Assembly (NCBI RefSeq): GCF_029867415.1
Contig: NC_081183.1
Location: 12,520,404-12,584,403 of the forward strand
Direction of reading: 5' to 3'
DNA from: Vicia villosa
Taxonomy: Eukaryota > Streptophyta > Magnoliopsida > Fabales > Fabaceae
Length of the DNA stretch: 64,000 nucleotides
The notes under the pieces were generated by a model. The model had not been told where the DNA came from and did not search any database. It saw only the letters and a program-made list of their open reading frames with translations. Made by a program: the position numbers and the translations under genes. Below, one piece after another: positions 34,619 through 46,939 of the stretch (its first letter is position 1; each line of letters begins with the position of its first letter).

Positions 34619-34738
34619 ACTATACCTTGTAATTGACCTTTAATTAAATTAAACACACACAAAAATTCAATTAGCATATAAGTCATTTATATAAATATTT
34701 AAATTTAAATTTTCAATAAATACTATTTTCTTACATAG

Positions 34739-35205
34739 CTATACTCACATTATGACTCTGGAAACAATTAGATTCATTCCAATGATAGCGACAATGTAAT
34801 TTGCATGTTTAAAAAATTCATAAACATATTATATAGCTGCCGAGCAACATCATTGTAATTGTGATTCTTAGTCAAGAAATGAACGGAAGATAAGTAGTGT
34901 AATAAATAAATAATACATTAAAAAAAGAATGAGCGTTAAAGAGCCAATAAATCAGCCCAATTAAGATAAATGTCCAAAGATTGAACATTTATCCCAATTG
35001 GACTGGTTTATTGGCTCATTATCACTTATTTTTTTTTATGTATTATTTATTAAGTAACTCATCTTCTGTCAATTTCTTGTGCTAAGAATCACAATTTGTA
35101 TCATAATTTGTTGTTGTTGGAAAACCTCTCGCCAACTCGAAACAAAAGTTTTGTATTGCAATTGGAATGAATATAACGGCTTCCAAAGCCATAATATGAG
35201 TATAG
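34739..35205. repeat. foldback hairpin, long version (copy 2)
   Basis: Outer arms CTATACTCACATTATG and CATAATATGAGTATAG. Inner arms include GATTCTTAGTCAAGAAATGA with its partner near 35070, and a central GAGCCAATAAATCAGCCCAA with its partner TTGGACTGGTTTATTGGCTC. The palindrome is about 467 bp and imperfect, with no coding capacity. It is related to 12511-12599 and 53413-53810. Confidence 0.8.
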
Positions 35206-35852
35206 TTATATAATAAAATAATATTTTATTTAAAATTTATATATTTGTTTATATGAGTTATATGCTAATTAATGTTTTTTTTTTTGTGTTTAATTTAATT
35301 AACAGGTGAATTGCAAGATACTATTGTTTACATGGATGTAGAGCAAATGGGAACTATACATGTGAGATAAATGGAACTCTTTTCATGGATTTATTTAGTT
35401 TTGTCTAAATAGTTCTTTCACAATTTCTAAAGTTTGAAACATTTTACCAAAAATAAAAATAACATGCAGAAATGGTGGTGCAGAAGATACTGCGAACTAT
35501 TTCTCTCCAATTTTAACACCTTTGAAGACCAAAGCAATTAAAATAGGTAACTCTTGCATGATAAACTTCAATAGCTTATTACACCATTTTTTTATGCACA
35601 AAAAACCATTTCATTTTGACATTAAATACATATACAACTAAACACTAAAATCCAGATATCATCAACCAACCAAAAAAAGTTTTTGCAAAAAAGAATAATC
35701 ATATTATACAGTTTCGCATCCATGGTAAGTAAGGTGGAAAATAAAGTCAATATTGAACAGTCATTTAATTTTTTTTAAACAAACCTTACCGGTGTCAAAC
35801 AATTTATAAACATATGTTGCATTAAAAGAAAAGGAAATCATGTATCACTAAC

Positions 35853-36010
35853 CTTCCTCTGGGAAGAGTCCTTGAAATTTTCTCTTAGATAGGGCCCAAC
35901 ATGAACGCGAAGTTTCAAAGTATCGACAACCAAATCATTAGCCCTTGTTGAGATTTGCATGAGGCGAGTCAATCTTTGGAAAGACCGATGTTGATTATGT
36001 TCCAAATCAA
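35853..36010 (-). pseudogene. RRP6-like exonuclease exon (Exo I motif), copy 2
   Basis: Between acceptor TTTAAG and donor GTTAGTG the minus strand reads DLEHNQHRSFQRLTRLMQIS and then RANDLVVDTLKLRVHVGPYL and RENFKDSSQRK. This is the first part of the DEDDy exonuclease domain of plant RRP6-like proteins. DLEHN holds the Asp and Glu of motif Exo I, and the LMQIST and VDTLKLR...GPYLRE blocks are diagnostic for the family. The preceding exon joins one base out of phase, so the pair is not translatable as it stands. The following exons with motifs Exo II and III are not found. Confidence 0.85.
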
Positions 36011-36222
36011 CTTAAATATTTCAACAAACTGAGCAAATAAAAAATTCAGAAGAATGCAAAAAAGATGGACAAAGAAAGGTACTATCAGTTCCACAAACAA
36101 TAGCAGACAACATGTAAAGTTAAGGAAATATCAATAACTTATCAAATAAAAGAACCTAGCTGTATAATTTGTCATGAACGAAATTCTTGAATAAAAATTC
36201 ACAAATAGTTATCAAACTTTAC

Positions 36223-36335
36223 CGCGAACTCATTAACAGAATGTAACTTAGCAGCCATCATCTTTAAATCTTTGACTTCTTCTACAAGCTTGAAAGAGGT
36301 GCTTTCTATTGAGGCAGGTTTTTGTGGTACACAGA
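36223..36335 (-). pseudogene. RRP6-like exon upstream of Exo I, copy 2
   Basis: The minus strand reads PQKPASIESTSFKLVEEVKD and LKMMAAKLHSVNEFA before a donor (GTAAAG). The KLVEEVKDL..AA.L..V.EFA block sits directly before VDLEHN in RRP6-like nucleases. Its start is not clear because no acceptor is visible near 36340. Confidence 0.75.
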
Positions 36336-36750
36336 AAATAATGAATGGTTTTATAGGCAATACAGAAGGTGAAACGGAGTAAAATAAGGACCATGAATTA
36401 CACTACTAAGTCATGGCTATTTCTAAGGAGGAATAAATCAATAAAGAATACTATTCCTAAAGAATAGGTTTATTCACAAACAAAAACATATAACTCCAAA
36501 CTTGAATAAGTCAAAACTAAATAACGCCACTATTCCAACATGATTGATCAACGTTTGTGCTTGATAGTTAATTGCATGCTAGGTCGATTTACTATTTAAT
36601 TACTATAACTTCTATGTTTTTATTTGTTTATTTGATTATTCATGATTGATTTGCTAGATTGTTTACTTTTTTTATTATTATTTAGTGCATTAAGTAGACG
36701 AAATCAAAACTTTTTCTTTTATTTATTTTTAATTAAAATAGGGTCAAGTG

Positions 36751-38674
36751 TGTAACACCCGTATAATTTTATTATTAATTTAAATTGGAATATTTAATTA
36801 ATAATTATAATTATTAAGGATTTTGAGGAAATAATGAATAAATTATGGTTTAAGGCATTTGGGTCATATGAGGAAATAGTAAAGATGGAGGTGTAATTTA
36901 GTAAAGCTTTCACCAATCTCAATATTATTATTTTTTCATAAAATAATTGGAAATTGGGAAACAAAGGAAGAACGTGAAAGAACAGAATTGGGAACAAGGA
37001 ACGTGAAGGAGAATTGTAGAGGGAGAGACCAAGAACCAAGACTTTTATCTGAGGTAAGGGGAGACTCTCTGTTTAATCTCTTTTATCGTATTATGGGTGA
37101 TAGTATGGATTAGGAGTATGATTGGATCCGTTGATTCTATATTCTGAATCTTCATCTATGTTCATCATTAAAATTGAACTGTTAACCCCTAATAACTGAT
37201 AGATTTAGGGTATGATGAATAGAATTAGTAGGGAATCATATACTATGGTTATGGATGAATTCGTATGCTGTTTAGATGTGATTTTTCTGGTTTTTAGACT
37301 CAAAATCGTGGACTGGTATGAGTAAAAACGAATGGGTTTTGGACTGTTACGAATTCTGCAGGTTCTGGGCATTTTCTGGTGTTTCGCGTATGAAACAGTG
37401 CCATACGCGTATGGGATGAGGTCATACGCGTATGGGGGACACTCCCAATGGGCTATACGCGTATGATACGCAGTTGCCCTGTCCCAAATACCACGTACTG
37501 GTGTTTTGCGTATGAGAGCGTATGAGGATGCTCATACGCGTATGGAAATTTTGAAAGAGGAAAATTATTCTGGTGATACGCGTATGGCAAGACTGATACG
37601 CGTATGAGGTTGCTTGTAGGCAAAATCTGATCCTGTTGAGATGCGTATGATACGCGTATGAGGCAAGGGGATACGCGTATGGACTCGTATGGACCCTATG
37701 ATACGCGTATGGCTTCCTGTATGTGAAATTTCTGTTTTGTTATTTTTCTGGAAAGTTCGATGATGTGTAACTTTCAACTTGTAGGCCTGTTTGTATGCTG
37801 TTTGAGATTGTGTAAGCCTTGTGATGTGATTCTGTGGTTTACTGATGATTGATTGTATTGAATGATGTCAATGTATATATGAACATGCTTAGTAATGATG
37901 ATGATGATGATGATGAAATGAGTATAGATGATGCTACTCATAGTTGCATGCATTCATAAACATGTGCTGAATCCTATATGATAAGAGGATTCAGCGAGGG
38001 GCAGAATTCCCATTGTGTGGAATTTGTGCTGGCAGGGCCGTATCTGGATGATGATAGATCGGTCGGTGGATGATTTCCACTGGTGATGATTGGTACCACA
38101 TGCATAGTGTCAGTTTCATACATGTGCATGATTTGTTTATAGCATGATGATATATGTTACATGTTGACTGTCTGTTTATCTGTGGATGTATGAATGATTG
38201 ATTTGTCCGAATATGAAACAATTGGGTGAATGATATAACTATGATATGTTATTATTTATGATGCAATAACATTGGTTAACTGTGATGAGACTCACCCTTA
38301 CTTGTTGTCATTTTCAGATTGAGGTAGCGGCGCGACTTGGTGAGGATTAGCTCATAAGTCGGTTTTTAGTTATAGTGTCGGTGTCATGCTCTGGTAGATG
38401 TAACACTGGGAACACGTTTGTTTTGAGTTGATTATATTTCTAATTGGCTTTGTTGGTTGAGTCGGATACATTAATGATGAATGTTGACTCTGTGCTTTTA
38501 ATTCCGCTGTGTAAAACATGATTTTATTTAATGAGTTATAATTTCAGTTGTTTCAGTGAATGCATGATATGTACCGACGTGTGTTTTCTTTATTTTATGA
38601 ACTGTGACACCTCTTGCATGTTTACTCTGATCAATACTTATTTAACTGCCGCAGGTTATTAGAGGGGTGTTACA
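36751..38674 (+). repeat. Tekay-like 5' LTR
   Basis: 1924 bp. It contains the ATACGCGTAT palindrome array at 37384-37711 and a (GAT)n tract near 37896. Relative to the 3' LTR it lacks a segment of about 34 bp near 37940. Confidence 0.95.
37384..37711. promoter_or_regulatory. array of ATACGCGTAT palindromes, 5' LTR
   Basis: Nine full TACGCGTA palindromes and several half sites (GCGTATG) lie in about 330 bp. ACGCGT fits the VCGCGB core bound by CAMTA transcription factors (known motif), so a regulatory role is possible but unproven. Confidence 0.7.
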
Positions 38675-38678
38675 ATAG

Positions 38679-38690
38679 TGTTATCAGAGC
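38679..38690 (+). promoter_or_regulatory. primer-binding site, Tekay-like element
   Basis: TGTTATCAGAGC, a few bases inside the 5' LTR end, resembles the initiator tRNA-Met complement TGGTATCAGAGC with one mismatch. Confidence 0.75.
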
Positions 38691-38802
38691 ATAGTCGGTC
38701 GTTGTGACCAGAGTCTTAGTGTCAGTCTTTCTGTGTATGCGACTAATACGAGTTATTTGTCGATACTTTTGTTCTGACTGGATTGTTTGTGTAAGCAGAA
38801 CA

Positions 38803-41800
38803 ATGGCTGGAAGAGGAAGAAGAAACGATGATGCTATCGCTGAGGCTCTGGGCATGATTGCTGGTGTGCTAGGAGGGAATGCCAATGGAGCTGCGATTGG
38901 TGCTGACAGACAACTGAACAGTTTCCAGAGGAACAATCCTCCATTGTTCAAGGGCACGCATGATCCTGAGGGTGCTCAGAAATGGCTTAAGGAGATCGAG
39001 AGGATTTTCAGAGTCATTGACTGTGCTGAGGATCTCAAGGTGAGATATGGCACTCACATGTTATCTGAAGAAGCTGATGACTGGTGGATGTCAACCAGAG
39101 CTGAGCTGGATACTGGTGGTACAGCAATTACCTGGACTGTATTTAGAAGGGAATTTCTGAGGAGGTATTTTCCTGAAGATGTCAGGGGAAGAAAGGAAGT
39201 TGAATTTCTGGCACTGGTTCAAGGCAATATGTCAGTACCGGAGTATGCTGCCAAGTTTGTGGAACTTGCAAGGTACTATGTGCACTACAATGATGACGAA
39301 GCCAGTGAGTTCTCGAAATGTGTCAAATTTGAGAATGGTCTTCGTGATGAGATCAAGCAGGGTATCAGGTACCAAAGAATCCGGAGGTTTGTTGATCTGG
39401 TAGATTGTAGCAGGATTTTTGAGGAGGATAACATCAAGCTGAGGTCATCCCAGTCTCGCGAGTTGGTTGACAGAAAAGGAAAGAAACATATGGATAGAGG
39501 TAAGCCATATGGTAGAGGTAAACCTGTTGATTGGAAGAAACCCAGTGGGGGAGATTCCAGTGCTCGTATCAGGTGTTACAATTGTGGTGAGATGGGACAT
39601 CGTAGGAATGAATGCAAGGTTGATCAGAAGAAGTGTTACAAGTGTGACCAAGTGGGTCATATTGCTGCTGACTGTAAGAAGAGGGTTGTGACTTGTTACA
39701 ACTGTGGAGAAGAAGGTCACATCAGTCCTAATTGTCCTAAGCCAAAGAAGAACCAATCAGGAGGAAAGGTTTTTGCTTTGACCGGGTCAGAGACTACTCT
39801 AGAGGACAGGTTGATTAAAGGTACGTGTTTCATTCATGGCACACCTTTAGTTGCAATTATTGATACTGGAGCAACTCATTCTTTTATTTCTTTGGATTGT
39901 GCTATGAGGTTGAATCTTGAGATATCTGATATAAATGGAAGTATGGTTATTGACACTCCTGCGTCGGGTTCAGTAACTACTTCGTCTGCATGCTTGAATT
40001 GTCCGGTTGACATTTTTGGTAGGGAATTCGGGATGGACTTAGTGTGCCTTCCGTTGAAGCAACTTGATGTAATCCTGGGAATGAACTGGTTGGAATTCAA
40101 CCGTGTTCGTATCAACTGTTTTGCGAAGACGGTAATTTTTCCTGAAGAGGTTAGTAATGATGATCTGGAGATGACAGCTAGACAGGTGAATGAGGCTATC
40201 GGAGATGGTGCAACAGTGTTTATGTTGTTTGCATTGATGAATGTGAAGGAGAAAGTGGCGAGTAGCGAATTACTAGTAGTGTGTGAATTTCCAGAAGTTT
40301 TTCCAGAAGATGTAAATGAATTGCCACCGGAAAGAGAAGTGGATTTTTCTATTGATTTGATTCCGGGAACTAGTCCAGTGTCGATGGCACCGTATCGTAT
40401 GTCGCCGTCTGAATTGGCTGAATTGAAGAAGCAGTTAGAAGAATTGCTTGAGAAGAAATTTATTCGTCCTAGTGTTTCTCCGTGGGGTGCGCCTGTGTTA
40501 CTGGTAAAGAAGAAAGAGGGTTCAATGAGACTGTGTGTAGATTACAGACAATTGAACAAGGTTACTATCAAGAATCGGTATCCATTGCCGAGGATTGATG
40601 ACTTGATGGATCAGTTGGTTGGAGCACGTGTATTTAGTAAGATTGATCTGAGGTCTGGGTATCATCAGATACGTGTGAAAGATGACGATATTCAGAAGAC
40701 TGCTTTTAGAACGAGGTATGGACATTATGAGTATTCTGTAATGCCGTTTGGGGTTACTAATGCACCCGGTGTTTTTATGGAATATATGAACAGGATCTTT
40801 CATCCTTATCTCGATAAGTTCGTGGTGGTCTAAGAGTGAGGAAGAACATGCAGAGCATCTCAGAACTGTGTTAGAATTGTTGAAAGAGAAGCAACTTTTT
40901 GCCAAACTGTCGAAGTGTGAATTCTGGTTGGAAGAAGTCAGTTTTCTTGGACATGTGATTTCTAAGGATGGTATTGCTGTTGATCCTACAAAGATAGAAG
41001 TTGTGTCTCAGTGGGAAGCTCCGAAGTCAGTATCTGAGATTCGTAGTTTTCTTGGCCTTGCAGGTTACTACAGAAAGTTCATTGAGGGATTTTCAAAGTT
41101 AGCATTGTCGTTAACTAAATTAACCAGGAAGGGACAAGCTTTTATTTGGGATGCAAAGTGTGAAGAAGGGTTCCAAGAGCTTAAGAGGAGATTGACTAGT
41201 GCTCCTATCTTGATTTTTCCGAATCCGACAGAATCATTTGTGGTTTATTGTGACGCATCACTGATGGGTCTAGGTGGTGTATTGATGCAGAATCAACAAG
41301 TGGTCGCTTATGCGTCGAGACAACTCAAAGTGCATGAGAGGAATTATTCGACTCATGATTTGGAGTTGGCAGCTGTGGTTTTTGTTTTGAAGTTGTGGCG
41401 ACACTATTTGTATGGTTCGAGATTTGAGGTGTTCAGTGATCATAAGAGCCTGAAGTATCTCTTTGATCAGAAAGAGTTGAACATGAGGCAGAGAAGGTGG
41501 TTAGAATTTCTGAAGGATTATGATTTTGGTTTAAATTACCATCCGGGTAAGGCAAACGTGGTTGCTGACGCTTTGAGTAGGTAGACCTTGCATATGTCTA
41601 TGCTAATGGTGAAGGAATTGGATTTGATTGAACAATTCAGAGACTTGAGTTTAGTGTGTGAAAGTACTCCTACTAGTGTCAAATTGGGTATGCTGAAGCT
41701 GACTAGTGGTATTCTTGAAAAAATCAGAGAGGGTCAGAAGGCTGATGTCGAATTGGTCGACAAGATGACTTTGATTAACCAAGGCAAGGGTGGTGAATTC

Positions 41801-43138
41801 AGAGTGGATGAGAATGGTATACTGAAGTTGGGTGACAGAGTTTGTATTCCTGATGTTGATGAACTCCGAAAACGTATTTTGGAAGAAGGACACCGTAGTG
41901 GGTTGAGTATTCATCCTGGTGCTACTAAGATGTATCATGATTTGAAAATGTTGTTTTGGTGGCCGGGAATGAAGAGGGAAATTGCTGAGTTTGTGTATTC
42001 TTGTTTGACTTGCCAGAAGTCAAAGATCGAGCATCAAAAACCGTCTGGGTTGATGCAACCGATGTTTATTCCTGAGTGGAAGTGGGACAGCATATCAATG
42101 GATTTTGTTTCGGGCTTGCCGAGAACTGTCAGAAATTGTGAAGCTATCTGGGTCGTGGTAGACAGGTTGACGAAGTCTGCTCATTTTATACCGGTGAGAA
42201 TGGATTATCCAATGGAGAAGCTAGCTCAGTTGTATATTGAGAAGATAGTTAGTCTACATGGTATTCCTTCAAGTATCGTGTCAGACAGAGATCCGAGGTT
42301 TACGTCTAAGTTCTGGGAAGGGTTGCAGAAAGCTTTGGGTACTAAGCTGATATTGAGTTCTGCTTACCATCTGCAGACTGATGGACAGACTGAGAGAACG
42401 ATTCAGTCGTTAGAGGATTTGTTGCGTGCTTGTGTGTTGAAAAAAGGAGGTACTTGGGATAGTTATCTGCCTTTGATTGAGTTTACCTACAACAACAGTT
42501 ATCATTCGAGTATTGGTATGGCTCCATTTGAGGCTTTGTATGGTAGGAGATGTAGGACGCCATTGTGTTGGTACGAATCTGGTGAGAGTGTTGTGATTGG
42601 TCCAAAAATTGTATAACAGACTACAGAGAAGATTAAAATGATTCAAGAGAAGATGAAGGCTTCTCAGAGTCGTCAGAAGAGTTATCATGACAAGAGGAGG
42701 AAAACACTTGAGTTTCAAGAGGGAGATCATGTGTTTATGAGAGTTACTCCTATGACAGGGATTGGTCGGGCATTGAAGTCGAAGAAGTTGACTCCGCGTT
42801 TTATCGGACCATTTCAAATTTCTGAAAGAGTGGGAGAAGTGGCTTATCGTATCGCTTTACCGCCGATGCTTGCAAGTTTGCATGATGTATTTCATGTGTC
42901 TCAGTTGAGGAAATACATTTCAGATCCGTCCCATGTGATCCAAGTAGATGATATACAGGTGAAAGATAACTTGACGGTTGAGACTTTACCTGTGAGGATT
43001 GAGGATCGAAGGCTGAAACAATTGCGGGGCAAGGAAATAGCTTTGGTCAGAGTAGCTTGGGGAGGACCTGCTGAGGGAAATGTTACTTGGGAGCTAGAGA
43101 GTCAGATGAAAGACTCTTATCCAGAGCTTTTTACCTGA
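38803..43138 (+). pseudogene. Ty3-gypsy gag-pol with three disabling lesions
   Basis: GAG starts [16 protein letters not shown]. Three CCHC knuckles follow (39573-39740: [42 protein letters not shown]). Next are protease DTGATHSF (near 39863), RT up to [11 protein letters not shown], RNase H ([13 protein letters not shown] near 41253), zinc-binding integrase N-terminus (H...H...C..C near 41890-42015), integrase core (MDFVSGLPR, VSDRDPRF, TDGQTERTIQS) and the chromodomain-like end. Lesions: (1) a short deletion at 40829-40834 removes the RT catalytic Asp-Asp box, shifts the frame and makes a TAA; (2) a TAG at 41582-41584 after ADALSR; (3) a TAA at 42614-42616. No active polymerase can be made. 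Confidence 0.95.
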
Positions 43139-43168
43139 GGTATGTTTTCGAGGACGAAAACTCTTTTA

Positions 43169-43180
43169 GTGGGGGAGATT
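43169..43180 (+). promoter_or_regulatory. polypurine tract, Tekay-like element
   Basis: GTGGGGGAGATT directly before the 3' LTR. Confidence 0.8.
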
Positions 43181-45136
43181 TGTAACACCCGTATAATTTT
43201 ATTATTAATTTAAATTGGAATATTTAATTAATAATTAGAATTATTAAGGATTTTGAGGAAATAATGAATAAATTATGGTTTAAGGCATTTGGGCCATATG
43301 AGGAAATAGTAAAGATGCGGGTGTAATTTAGTAAAGCTTTCACTAATCTCAATATTATTATTTTTTCATAAAATAATTGGAAATTGGGAAACAAAGGAAG
43401 AACGTGAAAGAACATAATTGGGAACAAGGAACGTGAAGGAGAATTGTAGAGGGAGAGACCAAGAACCAAGACTTTTATCTGAGGTAAGGGGAGACTCTCC
43501 GTTTAATCTCTTTTATCGTATTATGGGTGATAGTATGGATTAGGAGTATGATTGGATCCGTTGATTCTATATTCTGAATCTTCATCTATGTTCATCATTA
43601 AAATTGAACTGTTAACCCCTAATAACTGATAGATTTAGGGTATGATGAATAGAATTAGTAGGGAATCATATACTATGGTTATGGATGAATTCGTATGCTG
43701 TTTAGATGTGATTTTTCTGGTTTTTAGACTCAAAATCGTGGACTGGTATGAGTAAAAACGAATGGGTTTTGGACTGTTACGAATTCTGCAGGTTCTGGGT
43801 ATTTTCTGGTGTTTCGCGTATGAAACAGTGCCATACGCGTATGGGATGAGGTCATACACGTATGGGGGACACTCCCAATGGGCTATACGCGTATGATACG
43901 CAGTTGCCCTGTCCCAAATACCACGTACTGGTGTTTTGCGTATGAGAGCGTATGAGGATGCTCATACGCGTATGGAAATATTGAAAGAGGAAAATTATTC
44001 TGGTGATACGCGTATGGCAAGACTGATACGCGTATGAGGTTGCTTGTAGGCAAAATCTGATCCTGTTGAGATGCGTATGATACGCGTATGAGGCAAGGGG
44101 ATACGCGTATGGACTCGTATGGACCCTATGATACACGTACGGCTTCCTGTATGTGAAATTTCTGTTTTGTGATTTTTCTGGAAAGTTCGATGATGTGTAA
44201 CTTTTGACTTGTAGGCCTGTTTGTATGCTGTTTGAGATTGTGTAAACCTTGTGATGTGATTCTGTGGTTTACTGATGATTGATTGTATTGAATGATGTCA
44301 ATGTATATATGAACATGCTTAGTATTGATGATGATGATGATGATGAAATGAGTATAGATGATGCTACTCATAGAATGGTAATGATGAAAGTATGTTATAT
44401 ATATGTTGCATGCATTCATAAACATGGGCTGAATCCTATATGATGAGAGGATTCAGCGAGGGGCAGAATTCCCATTGTGTGTAATTTGTGCTGGCAGGGC
44501 CGTATCTGGATGATGATAGATCGGTCGGTGGATGATTTCCACTGGTGATGATTGGTACCACATGCATAGTGTCAGTTTCATACATGTGCATGATTTGTTT
44601 ATAGCATGATGATATATGTTACATGTTGACTGTCTGTTTATCTGTGGATGTATGAATGATTGATTTGTCCGAATATGAAACAATTGGGTGAATGATATAA
44701 CTATGATATGTTATTATTTATGATGCAATAACATTGGTTAACTGTGATGAGACTCACCCTTACTTGTTGTCATTTTCAAATTGAGGTAGCGGCGCGACTT
44801 GGTGAGGATTAGCTCATAAGTCGGTTTTTAGTTATAGTGTCGGTGTCATGCTCTGGTAGATGTAACACTGGGAACACGTTTGTTTTGAGTTGATTATAAC
44901 TCTAATTGGCTTTGTTGGTTGAGTCGGATACATTAATGATGAATGTTGACTCTGTGCTTTTAATTCCGCTGTGTAAAACATGATTTTATTTAATGAGTTA
45001 TAATTTCAGTTGTTTCAGTGAATGCATGATATGTACCGACGTGTGTTTTCTTCATTTTATGAACTGTGACACCTCTTGCATGTTTACTCTGATCAATACT
45101 TATTTAACTGCCGCGGGTTATTAGAGGGGTGTTACA
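43181..45136 (+). repeat. Tekay-like 3' LTR
   Basis: 1956 bp, highly similar to the 5' LTR. It has an extra stretch of about 34 bp near 44373-44407 and an array of ATACGCGTAT palindromes at about 43814-44141, of which seven are intact. Confidence 0.95.
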
Positions 45137-46610
45137 AAGTGCATTTGCATTTAGCACAAAAATTAAGGTCAATTTCACAAATAAATTAACTTACCTATAT
45201 AACCAAAATTTTTAAGATAAGTTGAAACTCTTGATCAATAACAAGGGTATTTTTCAAATAGAATAAAACCAACCGTGTAGACATATGTGAATATAGTCAA
45301 TCATTTCGTCGCCAATTTAAAAATCCTTTTCAATCATTTTTAAAGTGAACGCAAATCAAACACTTGATCAGCACCAATTTCTTTTCAAATTTAAATACCA
45401 GTTGAAAAAGGAATGGTTATGATGTATTTATCATATCCGTTTCTCAAATATTTGGGTTGCTAGTCATCAGGGCCGACTATTCACCGGTGCAACCAGTGAT
45501 GTAGCACTAGGCCAATATTCTGAGGTGCCATATTTTTCAATTACTAACATAAAAAAAAAAAAAATACTCTACTCCAAATATAAAAGTGAGAGTGAGTTTG
45601 TGTTTTGCCGCATGTGAAGGATATAGTATAAATGTGTTAGACTGATTTTCTTTTTGAATAGTTATATTTTTGCGTTTTTTTTTACCTTAATAATAACATT
45701 ATCACGAATGTGTGTTAGTTTAACCAAATATAATAATATTATCACATTAAGTATATAGTTTCTAATTTCAAATATATTTGTAAATAAAAAACAAAGAGCT
45801 TCTTTTATTAAAATCATTATCTTTTTAAATAAACATTCTTTTGTTTAATATTATTTAACTAAATATCTAAATTAATTATTAATTTCTAGTTTTCTTAATT
45901 TAAATTAATTAATTATTCTAAGTACTAATTTAATATAAATAAAAAGTACTAATTTAATAATTTAGCGTAGGAATACAATTTTACAATAGGATTACTAATA
46001 AAATTAGAACAGGGCCTCTGGATTAATTAGGACCCTCATAGTGGTACCTAGTTTGTGGCTTGAATGTTTGTCTTCTGTGTAAAATATGTTAATCAAACGA
46101 ACTTAGGTTCATCTTACAACTTCATAATAAAACTCTTGTGATGAAAAGGAATGGTTAGGATGTATTTATCCCATTCAATGCGTTCCCCGAGTATTTTGAT
46201 TTCTATCCGTACTAAGCTTGTGGTTAGAATACTCGTCTCCCACCTAAAAATAACGTAACTCATCAAACTATATTTTTTCTGCCCATATGCATCAAAAACC
46301 TTTTCCAAAAGAACATGTTTATCTATTCTACCGCGACACAAACAAACACTTATTCCTTCCACGCGAGCACACGCAAGCAACATTTAACCATTAGAATGCG
46401 ACCCTAACATCGTTCATTAAAATCAACCAACCAACAATTATTTTCTACTAAATACTACGTAGTCTAGAGTTTCCCATCGCACTAGAGGATATGTAGGAGC
46501 GAGATTTAATGTCTCGTCAGAATCAATAATAAAAATCCTAAAAATTGTTCTTTCTTTCTTTTTCACATAAGAATTAGAAGATCGCAAGTAGACACCACGC
46601 TTACATCCTT
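45137..46610. other. no gene seen
   Basis: AT-rich sequence with short open frames only. The passage at 45468-45535 (GGGCCGACTATTCACCGG) looks like the start of a repeat, but I cannot assign it. Confidence 0.45.
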
Positions 46611-46614
46611 CACA

Positions 46615-46750
46615 AAACTAACTAAATGGGTCCCATTGAGTACAGTGGTAGTAAGGGGTGCTAAACCTTTTCCTTGCATGCGATACGCTTGGATATTTTT
46701 CACGCCACGACAGCTGGGGACTTTTCTCCTAAGTGACTCCACCCTATTTT
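46615..46750 (-). repeat. Ogre/Tat-type LTR fragment
   Basis: The minus strand reads AGCACCCCTTACTACCACTG and TACTCAATGGGACCC, resembling the plus-strand text at 48225-48265 (GACACCCTTTATTTCCCTTG, ACTCAAAGGGACCC). It also has GTGGCGTG and GGGGAC blocks as at the LTR end near 1775. Small remnant. Confidence 0.4.
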
Positions 46751-46939
46751 AGTTGTTTATGTTAAGTGTTTTCTTTTTTTTACATGCCTTATTCTTCTCC
46801 TTTTTTTCTTTACATGCTTTCATAATTGTATATTCAAATGTTTTATAATCTTGTATATGGTATCGTTGGAATGCTCTAGTTATTGGTACATTGTGAGGAA
46901 AAAATTTATACCCGAGCTTTGAGAGAAATTTAAGCTTAA

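Larger units (their letters stand above)
29830..36690. repeat. duplicated block, copy 2 (RRP6-like remnant with insertions)
   Basis: Collinear with 10260-13790 and 52230-54812. It is enlarged by LINE pieces at 31606-31945, 32255-32435 and 32646-34618, and by a longer foldback. It shares with copy 3 the right-hand passage ending GTTTACTTTTTTTATTATTA near 36680. Confidence 0.8.
36751..45136 (+). mobile_element. Ty3-gypsy retrotransposon, Tekay/Del-like chromovirus, complete but disabled
   Basis: LTRs are at 36751-38674 (1924 bp) and 43181-45136 (1956 bp). Both begin TGTAACACCCGTATAA and end GGGGTGTTACA. The 5-bp target duplication AAGTG is present on both sides (36746-36750 and 45137-45141). 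The order GAG, protease, RT, RNase H, integrase, chromodomain-like C-terminus is Ty3-gypsy, and the C-terminal KEIALVRVAWGG...TWELESQM resembles Tekay/Del chromoviruses (family knowledge). It interrupts sequence just right of copy 2 of the RRP6-like block. Total length 8386 bp. Confidence 0.95.

Noticed and set aside
37565..37777. A His-Thr-Arg-Ile repeat protein on the minus strand
   Set aside because: It is only the translation of the ATACGCGTAT palindromes in the LTR; the 3' LTR gives a similar artefact.
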